From the NCBI GenBank assembly GCA_035623275.1, contig DASPTT010000050.1, forward strand, positions 1 to 22,135: a stretch of 22,135 nt of DNA, given 5' to 3'. Under the pieces are notes generated by a model. It did not search any database, had not been told where the DNA came from, and was given only the letters and a program-made list of their open reading frames with translations. Within the stretch, counting starts at the first letter, position 1. Each line of letters begins with the position of its first letter. Positions 15,273 to 22,135 of the stretch are shown piece after piece. This stretch comes from DASPTT01 sp035623275 (GTDB lineage: Bacteria; Actinomycetota; Acidimicrobiia; Acidimicrobiales; UBA8190). A program made the translations under genes and the position numbers.

Positions 15273-17009
15273 GTGAGCATTGGGCCGTCGGCGGACAGCC
15301 CGGCGCGGTTTCGCTTGCTCGCGTCGGCCATCGCCGGGCGGTCCGTGGACGTAGCCGCTGCAGGAGCGGACGCGCCGGCGTGGACGGACGGCGCCACCAT
15401 CTTCATCGACACCACGCGCCACGCCGACGAGCAGATCCGCTCACTGGCGGTGCAGGCGTCGCTGCTCGAAGGCGGAAGTCTCGACGCGGCGTTGCTCGCA
15501 CCCCTGGCGCGGCGTCCGTCGCTGGCCCGCCGCTACCTGTCGATCGAGGGCCACCGGGCGCTCGCCGGCCGGCACGGACTGCTGCCCCTGTCGGTCCGAT
15601 CCGTCGTCGACGACGCGATCGCCGGCCGCAGCGATTCGCCGGCCGCATCCTTGGCGATCGCCATGAGCGCTGCGGAGCTCGGGGACCCGCCTGCGATCTT
15701 CGGGATGATCCGGCCCCGGCAGGTCTTGTCGTCCGCGTCTGCGTGCCGCCCGGCAGACGACGGCGTGCCGGCACGCCACGCGCCGAGGACCGAGCCTGCG
15801 GTGCCGCCGGCGGTGCTCGACGACGAGGAGGAGGGCGCGCTCGAAGGTGCCGACCTGTTCTCGAGCCCGGTCGGCGGTGGTGGTGGGATCGGGCGGCTGC
15901 TCAAGAACCTGTTCACCGACAGCCGCTCGCCGGGATCGGGCCCGCCCGGTGCCGGCTCGCCGACCCGCACGTCGAGGCGGGCGACCCGCGTCGCACCGAG
16001 CCACGCCGTGTCAACGGCGGTCGCCCGCATACCCGAGGGAACCCCGGCCTTCGCACCGAGGCGCTTCACCTATCCCGAGTGGGACGGGATCCGGGGTCGC
16101 TACCGGCCGGCCTGGTGCACGGTCACGGAATCGGTGCCGCGCCCCGAGGACGCGGCACCGCTCCCGGTGCCCGACACCCTGCCCCTGCGGCGCTCCCTCG
16201 GTCGACTGGGGACGGAGCTCGAGCGTCGCCACCGGCAGCTGCAGGGAGACGACGTCGACATCGACGCGGCCGTGGAGGCGCGCGTCGAAGCACTGGCCGG
16301 GTCGGCCCCCGACGAGGGGGTCTACCTCGACAACCTGCGCCGCCGCCGAGACCTGTCCGTGCTGGTCTTGCTCGACGTCTCGGGCTCGGCCGGCCTGCCC
16401 GGCGCCATGGGCGTCCCGGTGCACGAGCACCAACGGTCGGCGGCGGCCGCGCTCAGCATGGCGCTGTTCGAGCTGGGCGACCGGGTGGCGCTCTACGCCT
16501 TCCGTTCGCAGGGCCGATCCGCGGTGCACCTGGTGCCGGTGAAGCGCTTCGCCGACCAGATGGACGCATCGGTCCTCCAGCGCCTCGGCGGGTTCGCCCC
16601 AGGGGCCTACACACGGCTCGGCGCGGCCATCCGCCACGGCGCAGCCGTCCTCGAAGGCGACGGCGGGACGGCTCGGCGGTTGCTGGTCGTCTTGTCGGAC
16701 GGGCTGGCCTATGACCACGGGTACGAGAGCGCCTACGGCGAGGCGGACGCCCGCCGCGCCTTGGCGGAAGCCCGGCGCCACGGGATCGGCTGCCTGTGCC
16801 TCAGCATCGGCGCAGGCGCGGACGCGGCGGCGTTGCGACGGGTGTTCGGCACCGCCGCACACGCCTCGATCGCACGGGGGGAGCACCTGCCGGCGGTCGT
16901 CGGCGCCCTGTTCCGCTCGGCGCTGCGCTCGGCTGAGCTCCGGCGCAGGTCGTGGCAGCGCAGAGCGCGCACCAAGGAGCGCCTGGTCGTGGAGAGGAGC
17001 ACCGCGTGA
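15273..17009 (+). CDS. NorD/CbbO-like VWA-domain protein
   Basis: A 578-aa cytosolic protein ending in a von Willebrand A domain. The MIDAS metal motif DVSGS is at 368-372, with the later YTRLG threonine and LSDG aspartate also present. The family-specific segment YPEWDGIRGRYRPAWCTVTE (267-286) precedes it, as in NorD and CbbO. These proteins work with a NorQ/CbbQ-type AAA+ ATPase to remodel or metal-load a client enzyme (NO reductase, Rubisco). The middle (about 165-250) is Ser/Pro/Gly-rich linker. GTG 15273 is the only in-frame start near the promoter; GGGGA lies 4 nt upstream. The stop overlaps the next gene's GTG (GTGA), so the two are translationally coupled. Neither NOR nor Rubisco genes are in the window, so the client is unknown. 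Confidence 0.85.
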   Translation: MSIGPSADSPARFRLLASAIAGRSVDVAAAGADAPAWTDGATIFIDTTRHADEQIRSLAVQASLLEGGSLDAALLAPLARRPSLARRYLSIEGHRALAGRHGLLPLSVRSVVDDAIAGRSDSPAASLAIAMSAAELGDPPAIFGMIRPRQVLSSASACRPADDGVPARHAPRTEPAVPPAVLDDEEEGALEGADLFSSPVGGGGGIGRLLKNLFTDSRSPGSGPPGAGSPTRTSRRATRVAPSHAVSTAVARIPEGTPAFAPRRFTYPEWDGIRGRYRPAWCTVTESVPRPEDAAPLPVPDTLPLRRSLGRLGTELERRHRQLQGDDVDIDAAVEARVEALAGSAPDEGVYLDNLRRRRDLSVLVLLDVSGSAGLPGAMGVPVHEHQRSAAAALSMALFELGDRVALYAFRSQGRSAVHLVPVKRFADQMDASVLQRLGGFAPGAYTRLGAAIRHGAAVLEGDGGTARRLLVVLSDGLAYDHGYESAYGEADARRALAEARRHGIGCLCLSIGAGADAAALRRVFGTAAHASIARGEHLPAVVGALFRSALRSAELRRRSWQRRARTKERLVVERSTA

Positions 17010-17791
17010 CGCAGGGGGCGCGGCCGTACTACGTGCCCGTCGGCAAGGAGGAGCAGGTCTTCAAGGCCGCCTACCGCCAGGGCCTGTCCATCCTGCTCAA
17101 GGGGCCGACCGGCTGTGGCAAGACGCGGTTCGTCGAGGCGATGGCCTACGACCTGGACCGGCCACTCGTGACGGTCGCCTGCCACGACGACCTGACGACG
17201 GCCGACCTGGTCGGCCGCTTCCTGCTCCAGGGCGGCGACACGACGTGGGTCGACGGGCCCCTGACGCGAGCGGTCCGTGACGGGGCCATCTGCTACCTCG
17301 ACGAGATCGTCGAGGCGCGCCAGGACACGACGGTGGTGCTCCATCCCCTTGCCGACCATCGTCGTCAGATGCCGATCGACCGGCTCGGTGTCACCCTCGA
17401 CGCCGCGCCGGGTTTCGGCCTGGTCGTGTCGTACAACCCGGGGTACCAGAGCGTGCTCAAGGACCTGAAGGACTCGACACGCCAGCGCATGGTCGCCATC
17501 GAGCTCGACTTCCCGCCGTCGGAATTGGAGGAGAAGGTCGTGGCCCACGAGGCCGGGGTCGACCATGGCACGGCGGTCCAACTCGTGCGGCTCGGTCAGG
17601 CGATCCGCCAGCTCGAGACCGCGGGGCTCCGGGAGGTGGCGTCGACCCGCGTCCTCGTCGCCGCCGGCCGGCTCGTCGGCGAAGGCCTGACGATCAGGGA
17701 CGCGGCCCGAGCCGCGGTCGCCGGGCCGCTCACCGACGACCCACTCATCACGGCGGGCCTCTTCGAGATGATCGATGCGTACATGGAGTGA
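17006..17791 (+). CDS. NorQ/CbbQ-like MoxR-family AAA+ ATPase
   Basis: A 261-aa ATPase. Walker A GPTGCGKT is at 33-40, Walker B ICYLDE ends in Asp99-Glu100, and SYNPGYQS provides the sensor asparagine. The N-terminal PYYVPVGKEEQVFKAAYRQGL and the overall short length match the CbbQ/NirQ/NorQ/GpvN branch. Members form hexameric rings that use ATP with a VWA partner to activate an enzyme. GTG 17006 is fixed by GAGGAG at 16994-16999, 6 nt upstream, and the 4-nt overlap with the upstream stop. In known systems Q often precedes D; here the VWA gene comes first. Its promoter-linked neighbours downstream begin after a 125-bp gap, so it probably ends this operon. Confidence 0.9.
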   Translation: MTQGARPYYVPVGKEEQVFKAAYRQGLSILLKGPTGCGKTRFVEAMAYDLDRPLVTVACHDDLTTADLVGRFLLQGGDTTWVDGPLTRAVRDGAICYLDEIVEARQDTTVVLHPLADHRRQMPIDRLGVTLDAAPGFGLVVSYNPGYQSVLKDLKDSTRQRMVAIELDFPPSELEEKVVAHEAGVDHGTAVQLVRLGQAIRQLETAGLREVASTRVLVAAGRLVGEGLTIRDAARAAVAGPLTDDPLITAGLFEMIDAYME

Positions 17792-17825
17792 CGGATGACC
17801 GCGAGCCAGACATGACGCCGGTCGA

Positions 17826-17863
17826 TTGACGCTGTCGCACCGGTCTCGTATGTTCACGGAACA
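17826..17863 (+). promoter_or_regulatory. Promoter and palindrome upstream of the binding-protein gene
   Basis: TTGACG (17826-17831), a 17-nt spacer and TATGTT (17849-17854) form a good promoter. TGTTC-ACG-GAACA (17851-17863) is a perfect 5-bp-arm inverted repeat overlapping the -10 box and expected start site, a candidate repressor site. GGAGGGGG at 17904-17911 is the ribosome site for the GTG at 17917. Confidence 0.6.
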
Positions 17864-17916
17864 AATGTCAGGTTAGGGCGGCGTCTCGGCGCCTGGTCGG
17901 GCCGGAGGGGGAGCGA

Positions 17917-19029
17917 GTGTCGTACGAAAGCACCGCCGAGCCCATCAAGCTCGGCTACCTCTTCGACTTCAAGCTCCCCGACGGCTATCCGCAAGAGGCG
18001 CGCCTGGACCTGGTCCGTCCGTTCGAGCTCGTGTTCAGGCAGGCGCTCGAGCGAGGCGTGCTCGACCGACCGGTCGAGATCGTCTTCCGGGAGGTGGAGG
18101 GCCTGCCCAAGGGGACGATCAAGGCGGTGATCGACGCCTACGGCGAGCTCGTCGACGAGGGCTGCCTGGCCGTGTTCGGCCCCGCCATCACCGACAACTG
18201 CGTGCCGACGCGCGAGGCCATCGAGCAGCGCTTCCACGTTCCCGCGATCAGCGTGACCGGCACCGACGACTGGCTGGGGGAGTGGACCTTCGCGCTGTCG
18301 ATGGGGTCCATGACCGACGAACCCATCTTCTGGGCCGACCTGCTCGCCAAGGCGGGCCACGGGGACGTGGGGGTGCTCATCGAGCAGTCGCTCGTCGGGG
18401 ACTCCTACGTCAGGAACTTCCGCCGGGCCTGTGCGGCCAGGGGCATCCGGATCGTGGCGGAGGAGTGGATCGCCCAGACGGCGCAGGACGTCGGCGAGCC
18501 GCTGCGCAAGGTCCGCGAGGCGAAGCCGGCGGCGTTGGTGCACTGCGGGTTCGGGTTCGGGATCGTGCACCTCAACCCGGCCCTCAAGGCGCTCGACTGG
18601 GACCCGCCGCGCTATCTGGGCACGGCCTTCCAGAACGCGTGGATCCACCAGATCATGTGGGACGCGATCTACGGGTGGACCGGGCTCGACCAGTACGACG
18701 AGAGCAACCCCGTGGGCCAGCAGTTCCTCGACGAGTACGAGGAGGCGTACGGACGGCGACCGGAGTACTGCGTGCCCGTCGTCAACCGGGACCTGGCCAC
18801 GGTGTTGCTGCACGCCTTCGCCGACGCCCATCCCCTGACGCCCCGGGGCGTCAAGGAGGCGCTGGAGCGGGTGAAGATGCTTCCGGCCGCGTCGGGGGCG
18901 CCGGGAACGCGCCTGTCGTTCGGCAAGTGGACCCGTCGCGGCTGGATGGGTGCGGGCTACCTGGTCGCCCGCCGGCTCGACCCCGAGTTCGGGACGTCGC
19001 ACCTGGTCGGCCGGTTCGGAGAGGTCTGA
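17917..19029 (+). CDS. Periplasmic-binding-protein-like ligand-binding protein without signal peptide
   Basis: A 370-aa protein with the type I periplasmic-binding fold of ABC substrate-binding proteins for branched-chain amino acids or amides. It starts PIKLGYLFDFKLPDGY, contains LVDEGCLAVFGPAITDNCVPTREAIEQ, VPAISVTGTDDWLG and VLIEQSLVGDSYVRNFRRACAARGI, and ends in a lid segment. Normal members carry a lipoprotein or Sec signal; here the first strand begins about ten residues after the start, and upstream sequence is promoter and ribosome site, so no signal peptide exists. No permease or ATPase genes are adjacent. It may therefore be a cytosolic ligand sensor (as AmiC is) rather than a transporter part; this is inference. 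GTG 17917 is supported by GGAGGGGG. It is first of a probable operon with the AveC-like and aldehyde dehydrogenase genes (4- and 27-bp gaps). Confidence 0.82.
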   Translation: MSYESTAEPIKLGYLFDFKLPDGYPQEARLDLVRPFELVFRQALERGVLDRPVEIVFREVEGLPKGTIKAVIDAYGELVDEGCLAVFGPAITDNCVPTREAIEQRFHVPAISVTGTDDWLGEWTFALSMGSMTDEPIFWADLLAKAGHGDVGVLIEQSLVGDSYVRNFRRACAARGIRIVAEEWIAQTAQDVGEPLRKVREAKPAALVHCGFGFGIVHLNPALKALDWDPPRYLGTAFQNAWIHQIMWDAIYGWTGLDQYDESNPVGQQFLDEYEEAYGRRPEYCVPVVNRDLATVLLHAFADAHPLTPRGVKEALERVKMLPAASGAPGTRLSFGKWTRRGWMGAGYLVARRLDPEFGTSHLVGRFGEV

Positions 19030-19033
19030 GGCC

Positions 19034-20221
19034 GTGGTGACCAGGCTGACGCCCGAGGCGCGCGCCGGCACCGAGGGGACCACGGCGGCCGAGGCGGCGC
19101 CGCGGTCGACGCCCATGACGCCGGCGCGCACGGCGCGGCTGACCAAGGGGGAGCGACACGCCCTCTTCGTCGGGCTGGTCGTCTCGGGCGTGCTCCTGGC
19201 CGTCGTCTACGTCGCCCACGACGCCCGCCGCGGGGCGGTGGTGGCACGGATCAAGAACACCGCCGTGCAGGGCGCGCCGCGCCCGGTGACGCCGCTGTTC
19301 GGTTGGACGCACTGGCTCGGGCTGGAGCAGGTCGGGACGATCGTGATGCTGGTCACCTTCCTCACGGCCGGCGTGGTGCTGTGGCGCAGATACCCGAGGC
19401 ACCCGATCCTCCTCATGGCGATCGCCTGCACGGCCATCGTGTGGGAGGACCCGATCATGAACTGGGCCCCCTACGCCGTCTACAACCCCCAGCTCTGGCA
19501 CTGGCCGGAGAATTGGCCCCTGGTGTCGGTCTCTCCCACCGTGGAGCCTTTCGTCGTGCTCGGGTACGTGGCCTTCTACCTGGCCCCGTTCTTCGCCGGC
19601 ATCTGGATGCTGCGGCGGATCCAGCGCCGCCGCCCGCTCGGCTCGTTCGCATGGCGTCACCCGCTGGTCAGCCTGGCCGTGCTGATCTTCTTCGTGGGCT
19701 TCGTCTACGACGCGGCGCAGGAGATCATCCTGGTGCGCACCGGCATGTACACCTACTCGCAGGTCATCCCATTCGGATCCGTGTTCACCGGCAAGCAGTA
19801 CCAGTTCCCGCTCCTGTGGGAGTCCACGTTGGTGACCACCGTCATGATCCCCGCCGGCGTCCTCCTCTACCGCGACGACACAGGCCGCACCGTGGCCGAG
19901 AAGCTGGCCCTGCGGGTCCGCGGGTTTCGCACCCGCCCGGCGCTCGGTGCGTTCCTGGTCATGTTCGGGATCCTGAGCGCCTGCTACCTCGTCCTCTACG
20001 GCGGCAGCTTCGCGGTCATCCGGGCCAGTGGCGCCGCCACCTCGGTGGCCTGCCCGTTCCCGTACCCGGAGGCGAAGGTCTACGATCCGCAGGGCGACTA
20101 CGCCAAGGCCGGCCAGCCCGGCCCGTACTCCGCCGGGATCATGGACGGGTGGGAGACGGGTCAGTCAGGCCGGCCGGACGTGGCCACGAGCAGCAGCGGT
20201 CGCTGTAGCCCGACGCCCTGA
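19034..20221 (+). CDS. AveC-like (spirocyclase family) multi-pass membrane protein
   Basis: A 395-aa integral membrane protein with about seven hydrophobic helices: HALFVGLVVSGVLLAVVYV, VGTIVMLVTFLTAGVVLW, HPILLMAIACTAIVW, VVLGYVAFYLAPFFAGIWM, LVSLAVLIFFVGFVYDA, LLWESTLVTTVMIPAGVLL and ALGAFLVMFGILSACYLVLY. The loop EDPIMNWAPYAVYNPQLWHW and the following WPLVSV resemble the conserved region of AveC, the avermectin spirocyclase/dehydratase of Streptomyces. Homologues of unknown function are widespread in mycobacteria and related actinobacteria. The first 35 residues and last 50 are polar. GTG 19034 (or 19037) follows GGAGAGG at 19018-19024 and lies 4 bp after the upstream stop. Family call is from motif memory, without a search; chemistry on a lipid or polyketide-like substrate is possible. 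Confidence 0.68.
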   Translation: MVTRLTPEARAGTEGTTAAEAAPRSTPMTPARTARLTKGERHALFVGLVVSGVLLAVVYVAHDARRGAVVARIKNTAVQGAPRPVTPLFGWTHWLGLEQVGTIVMLVTFLTAGVVLWRRYPRHPILLMAIACTAIVWEDPIMNWAPYAVYNPQLWHWPENWPLVSVSPTVEPFVVLGYVAFYLAPFFAGIWMLRRIQRRRPLGSFAWRHPLVSLAVLIFFVGFVYDAAQEIILVRTGMYTYSQVIPFGSVFTGKQYQFPLLWESTLVTTVMIPAGVLLYRDDTGRTVAEKLALRVRGFRTRPALGAFLVMFGILSACYLVLYGGSFAVIRASGAATSVACPFPYPEAKVYDPQGDYAKAGQPGPYSAGIMDGWETGQSGRPDVATSSSGRCSPTP

Positions 20222-20248
20222 GGCGTGCGGGTCATGGGAAGGAGCACT

Positions 20249-21733
20249 GTGTCCGAGGCACCGAAGGTCCGGTTCGAGACGAGGATGCTGATCGACGGCA
20301 AGCTCGTCGAGGGCGACGCGGGGGCCTTCCCCAACGTCAACCCCGCCACCGAAGAGGTGCTGGGCCACGCCCCGGACGCCTCCCGGGCGCAGATGCACCA
20401 GGCCATCGACGCCGCCCGCCGTGCGTTCGACGACACCGACTGGTCGACGGACCGCGCCCTGCGCAAGCGCTGCCTGGAGCAGCTCCAGGAAGCCATCGAG
20501 GCCGAGGTCGAGGAGCTGCGCGAGGAGCTGATCCTCGAGGTGGGCTGTCCACGGATGGTCACGCACGGGCCGCAGCTCGACGCGCCGCTGGCCGACGCCC
20601 TGCGCTACCCCGCCAAGCTGATCGAGGAGTTCCCCTGGGACGAGGACCTCGGGGAGGCGCTCTCCACGGTCACCGGCCAGATGACCAAGCGCGTGATCTG
20701 GCGCGAGCCCGTGGGCGTGGTGGGGGCGATCGTCCCGTGGAACTATCCCTTCGAGGTGACGATCAACAAGCTGGGCCAGGCGCTGGCCACGGGCAACACG
20801 GTGGTCCTCAAGCCCGCACCAGACACCCCGTTCAACGCCACACGTCTCGGCCGGCTGATCGCCGAGCGCACGGACTTCCCGCCGGGCGTGGTGAACGTCG
20901 TGACGTCGTCGGACCACCTGGTCGGCGAGGAGCTGACGCTGTCGCCGAAGGTCGACCTGATCTCGTTCACGGGTTCGACGGCGGTGGGCAAGCGCATCAT
21001 GGAGAAGGGCGCGGCCACCATGAAGCGCCTCTTCCTCGAGCTCGGGGGGAAGTCCGCCGCCATCGTCCTCGAGGACGCGGAGCTGGAGCTGTCGTGCCTG
21101 ATCGGGATCGCTCCCTGCATGCACGCCGGCCAGGGCTGCGCCACCCCCACCCGGATGCTGCTGCCGCGCTCCCGCTACGACGAGGGTGTGGCGGTCCTCC
21201 AGGCCATGTACGAGGGCACCAAGCCCGGTGACCCCCAGGACCCCGGCGTGCTGTGCGGCCCGGTCATCTCGGCCAAGCAGCGCGAGCGCATCACGGGCTA
21301 CATCCAGAAGGGCGTCGACGAGGGCGCCAAGATGCTGGTGGGCGGGCCCGAGGCGCCCGAGGGCTTCGACAAGGGCTTCTGGGTGAAGCCGACGCTCTTC
21401 GTGGACGTCGACAACGCCATGACCGTCGCGCGTGAGGAGATCTTCGGCCCCGTGCTCGTCGTCATCCCCTACGGCGACGAGGAGGAGGCCATCCGCATCG
21501 CCAACGACAGCCCCTACGGCCTGGCCGGCATGGTCATGTCGGGGTCCCTGGAGCACGCCCAATCCGTGGGCCGCCGTCTTCGGGCGGGCTTCCTGGGGCT
21601 CAACGGCGGCGCCCCCTACGGGGCGGACGTCCCCTTCGGCGGCTTCAAGGCCAGCGGCGTCGGCCGCCAGAACGGGCGCGCCGGCTTCGACCAGTACCTC
21701 GAGATCAAGGGTGTGGCCTGGCCCGCCGAGTGA
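20249..21733 (+). CDS. Aldehyde dehydrogenase family protein
   Basis: A 494-aa NAD(P)-dependent aldehyde dehydrogenase that oxidises an aldehyde to its acid. Active-site residues are visible: Asn165 in PWNYPF, Glu264 in LELGGK, and the nucleophile Cys297 in HAGQGCATPTRM. The cofactor region FTGSTAVGKRI and the C-terminal EEIFGPV and PFGGFKASGVGRQNG are intact. Length is normal. GTG 20249 is chosen as AAGGAG ends 4 nt upstream; an ATG at 20234 and a GTG at 20225 in frame would add residues upstream of that site. Third gene of the operon behind the promoter at 17826. Convergent with SDR4, 7 bp away. Pairing with the AveC-like protein hints that the operon processes an aldehyde made or handled at the membrane (inference). 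Confidence 0.93.
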   Translation: MSEAPKVRFETRMLIDGKLVEGDAGAFPNVNPATEEVLGHAPDASRAQMHQAIDAARRAFDDTDWSTDRALRKRCLEQLQEAIEAEVEELREELILEVGCPRMVTHGPQLDAPLADALRYPAKLIEEFPWDEDLGEALSTVTGQMTKRVIWREPVGVVGAIVPWNYPFEVTINKLGQALATGNTVVLKPAPDTPFNATRLGRLIAERTDFPPGVVNVVTSSDHLVGEELTLSPKVDLISFTGSTAVGKRIMEKGAATMKRLFLELGGKSAAIVLEDAELELSCLIGIAPCMHAGQGCATPTRMLLPRSRYDEGVAVLQAMYEGTKPGDPQDPGVLCGPVISAKQRERITGYIQKGVDEGAKMLVGGPEAPEGFDKGFWVKPTLFVDVDNAMTVAREEIFGPVLVVIPYGDEEEAIRIANDSPYGLAGMVMSGSLEHAQSVGRRLRAGFLGLNGGAPYGADVPFGGFKASGVGRQNGRAGFDQYLEIKGVAWPAE

Positions 21734-21740
21734 ACGGGGT

Positions 21741-22135
21741 TCAGGGGTTCAGCTGCCTCGTCGGCCGGACCACCAGCTCGTTGATGCAGAGGCCTTCGGG
21801 CAAGCCGATCACCATGGAGATGATGTCGGCCAGATCCGCCGCCGAGCCCGGGGCGCCCTCGCCGGCGAACCAGGGGACGTAGTCGGGCGGGGGCTCGCCG
21901 TCGAAGACGAGGCCCTCGATGGTGAGGCCCTCCGTGTCGAACATGCCGGGCATGACGTAGCTGACGTTGATCCCCGCCGGGGCGAGCTCCAGGCGCAGCG
22001 CGTCGAAGGCGGCGCGCAGCCCGCGCTTGGAGGCGGCGTAGATCCCCGCTCCCGGCATGGGGGTGATGGCCCCGGTGGACCCCACCAGCACCACGTCGCG
22101 CCGGCCGTCGCCGGTGAAACGGCCGACGGCGCTGC
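21741..22135 (-). CDS. SDR-family oxidoreductase (SDR4), N-terminus beyond the edge
   Basis: The C-terminal 130 residues of a short-chain dehydrogenase. The frame is open to the right edge, upstream of the internal GTG at 22094 (reading ...SAVGRFTGDGRRDVVLVGSTGAI), so the gene continues outside the window. The active-site YAASK is seen, preceded by the GSTGA serine region, then LAPAGINVSYVMPGMFDTEG after the cofactor-binding strand. The N-terminal TGxxxGxG motif is not visible. Unlike SDR2 and SDR3 it lacks the extended AGRFAR tail. It converges with the aldehyde dehydrogenase. Confidence 0.85.
   Translation of the reverse strand, partial: SAVGRFTGDGRRDVVLVGSTGAITPMPGAGIYAASKRGLRAAFDALRLELAPAGINVSYVMPGMFDTEGLTIEGLVFDGEPPPDYVPWFAGEGAPGSAADLADIISMVIGLPEGLCINELVVRPTRQLNP

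Noticed and set aside
17007..17009. Longer start for the NorQ-like gene at 16952
   Set aside because: It would overlap the VWA gene by 58 bp, whereas GTG 17006 has a well-placed GAGGAG and a normal family N-terminus.

Overview
The window is GC-rich with dense coding, many GTG starts, TANNNT-type -10 boxes, and several families typical of actinobacteria: tandem TetR regulators, an F420-type luciferase-like oxidoreductase, an AveC-like membrane protein, and SDRs of the HSD17B4 type. It most likely comes from an actinobacterial chromosome. An environmental Acidimicrobiia-like or mycobacteria-like lineage would fit, but no rRNA or marker gene allows placement. No tRNA, rRNA, CRISPR, transposase or phage gene was seen.

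Left part (1-11693), a catabolic block. After the 3' end of a probable TetR-family gene come four divergent gene pairs: SDR <> fused E1 dehydrogenase; acyl-CoA dehydrogenase (frameshifted) <> class II aldolase-like; [amidohydrolase + SDR] <> cyclase-family hydrolase; Baeyer-Villiger monooxygenase <> Rieske oxygenase. Every one of the four divergent gaps carries a TetR-like operator containing the 8-mer TCGGTACA (or its complement TGTACCGA), which I found nowhere else in the window by eye. The block therefore looks like one regulon. Its enzymes (ring or ketone oxygenation, hydrolysis, decarboxylation or aldol chemistry, beta-oxidation-type steps, oxidative decarboxylation) suggest degradation of a cyclic or branched hydrophobic compound. 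The substrate cannot be named from sequence. The first two divergent gaps appear to drive leaderless transcripts.

Middle part (11694-15092). A decayed small ORF follows the Rieske gene. It is followed by an F420-type LLM oxidoreductase (-), a 433-aa regulator with two TetR DNA-binding domains in one chain (+, Mce3R-like architecture), and a second HSD17B4-type SDR (-).

Right part (15093-22135). A NorD/CbbO-like VWA protein and a NorQ/CbbQ-like AAA+ ATPase are translationally coupled behind a promoter overlapped by a perfect inverted repeat. There is no Rubisco or NO reductase in the window, so their client enzyme is unknown. Next, behind its own promoter, is an apparent operon of a substrate-binding-protein-like gene without a signal peptide, a 7-TM AveC-like protein and an aldehyde dehydrogenase. 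A partial SDR (-) runs off the right edge.

Starts were chosen from ribosome-binding sites, family N-termini and -10 spacing. All family assignments are from motif recognition without database searches.
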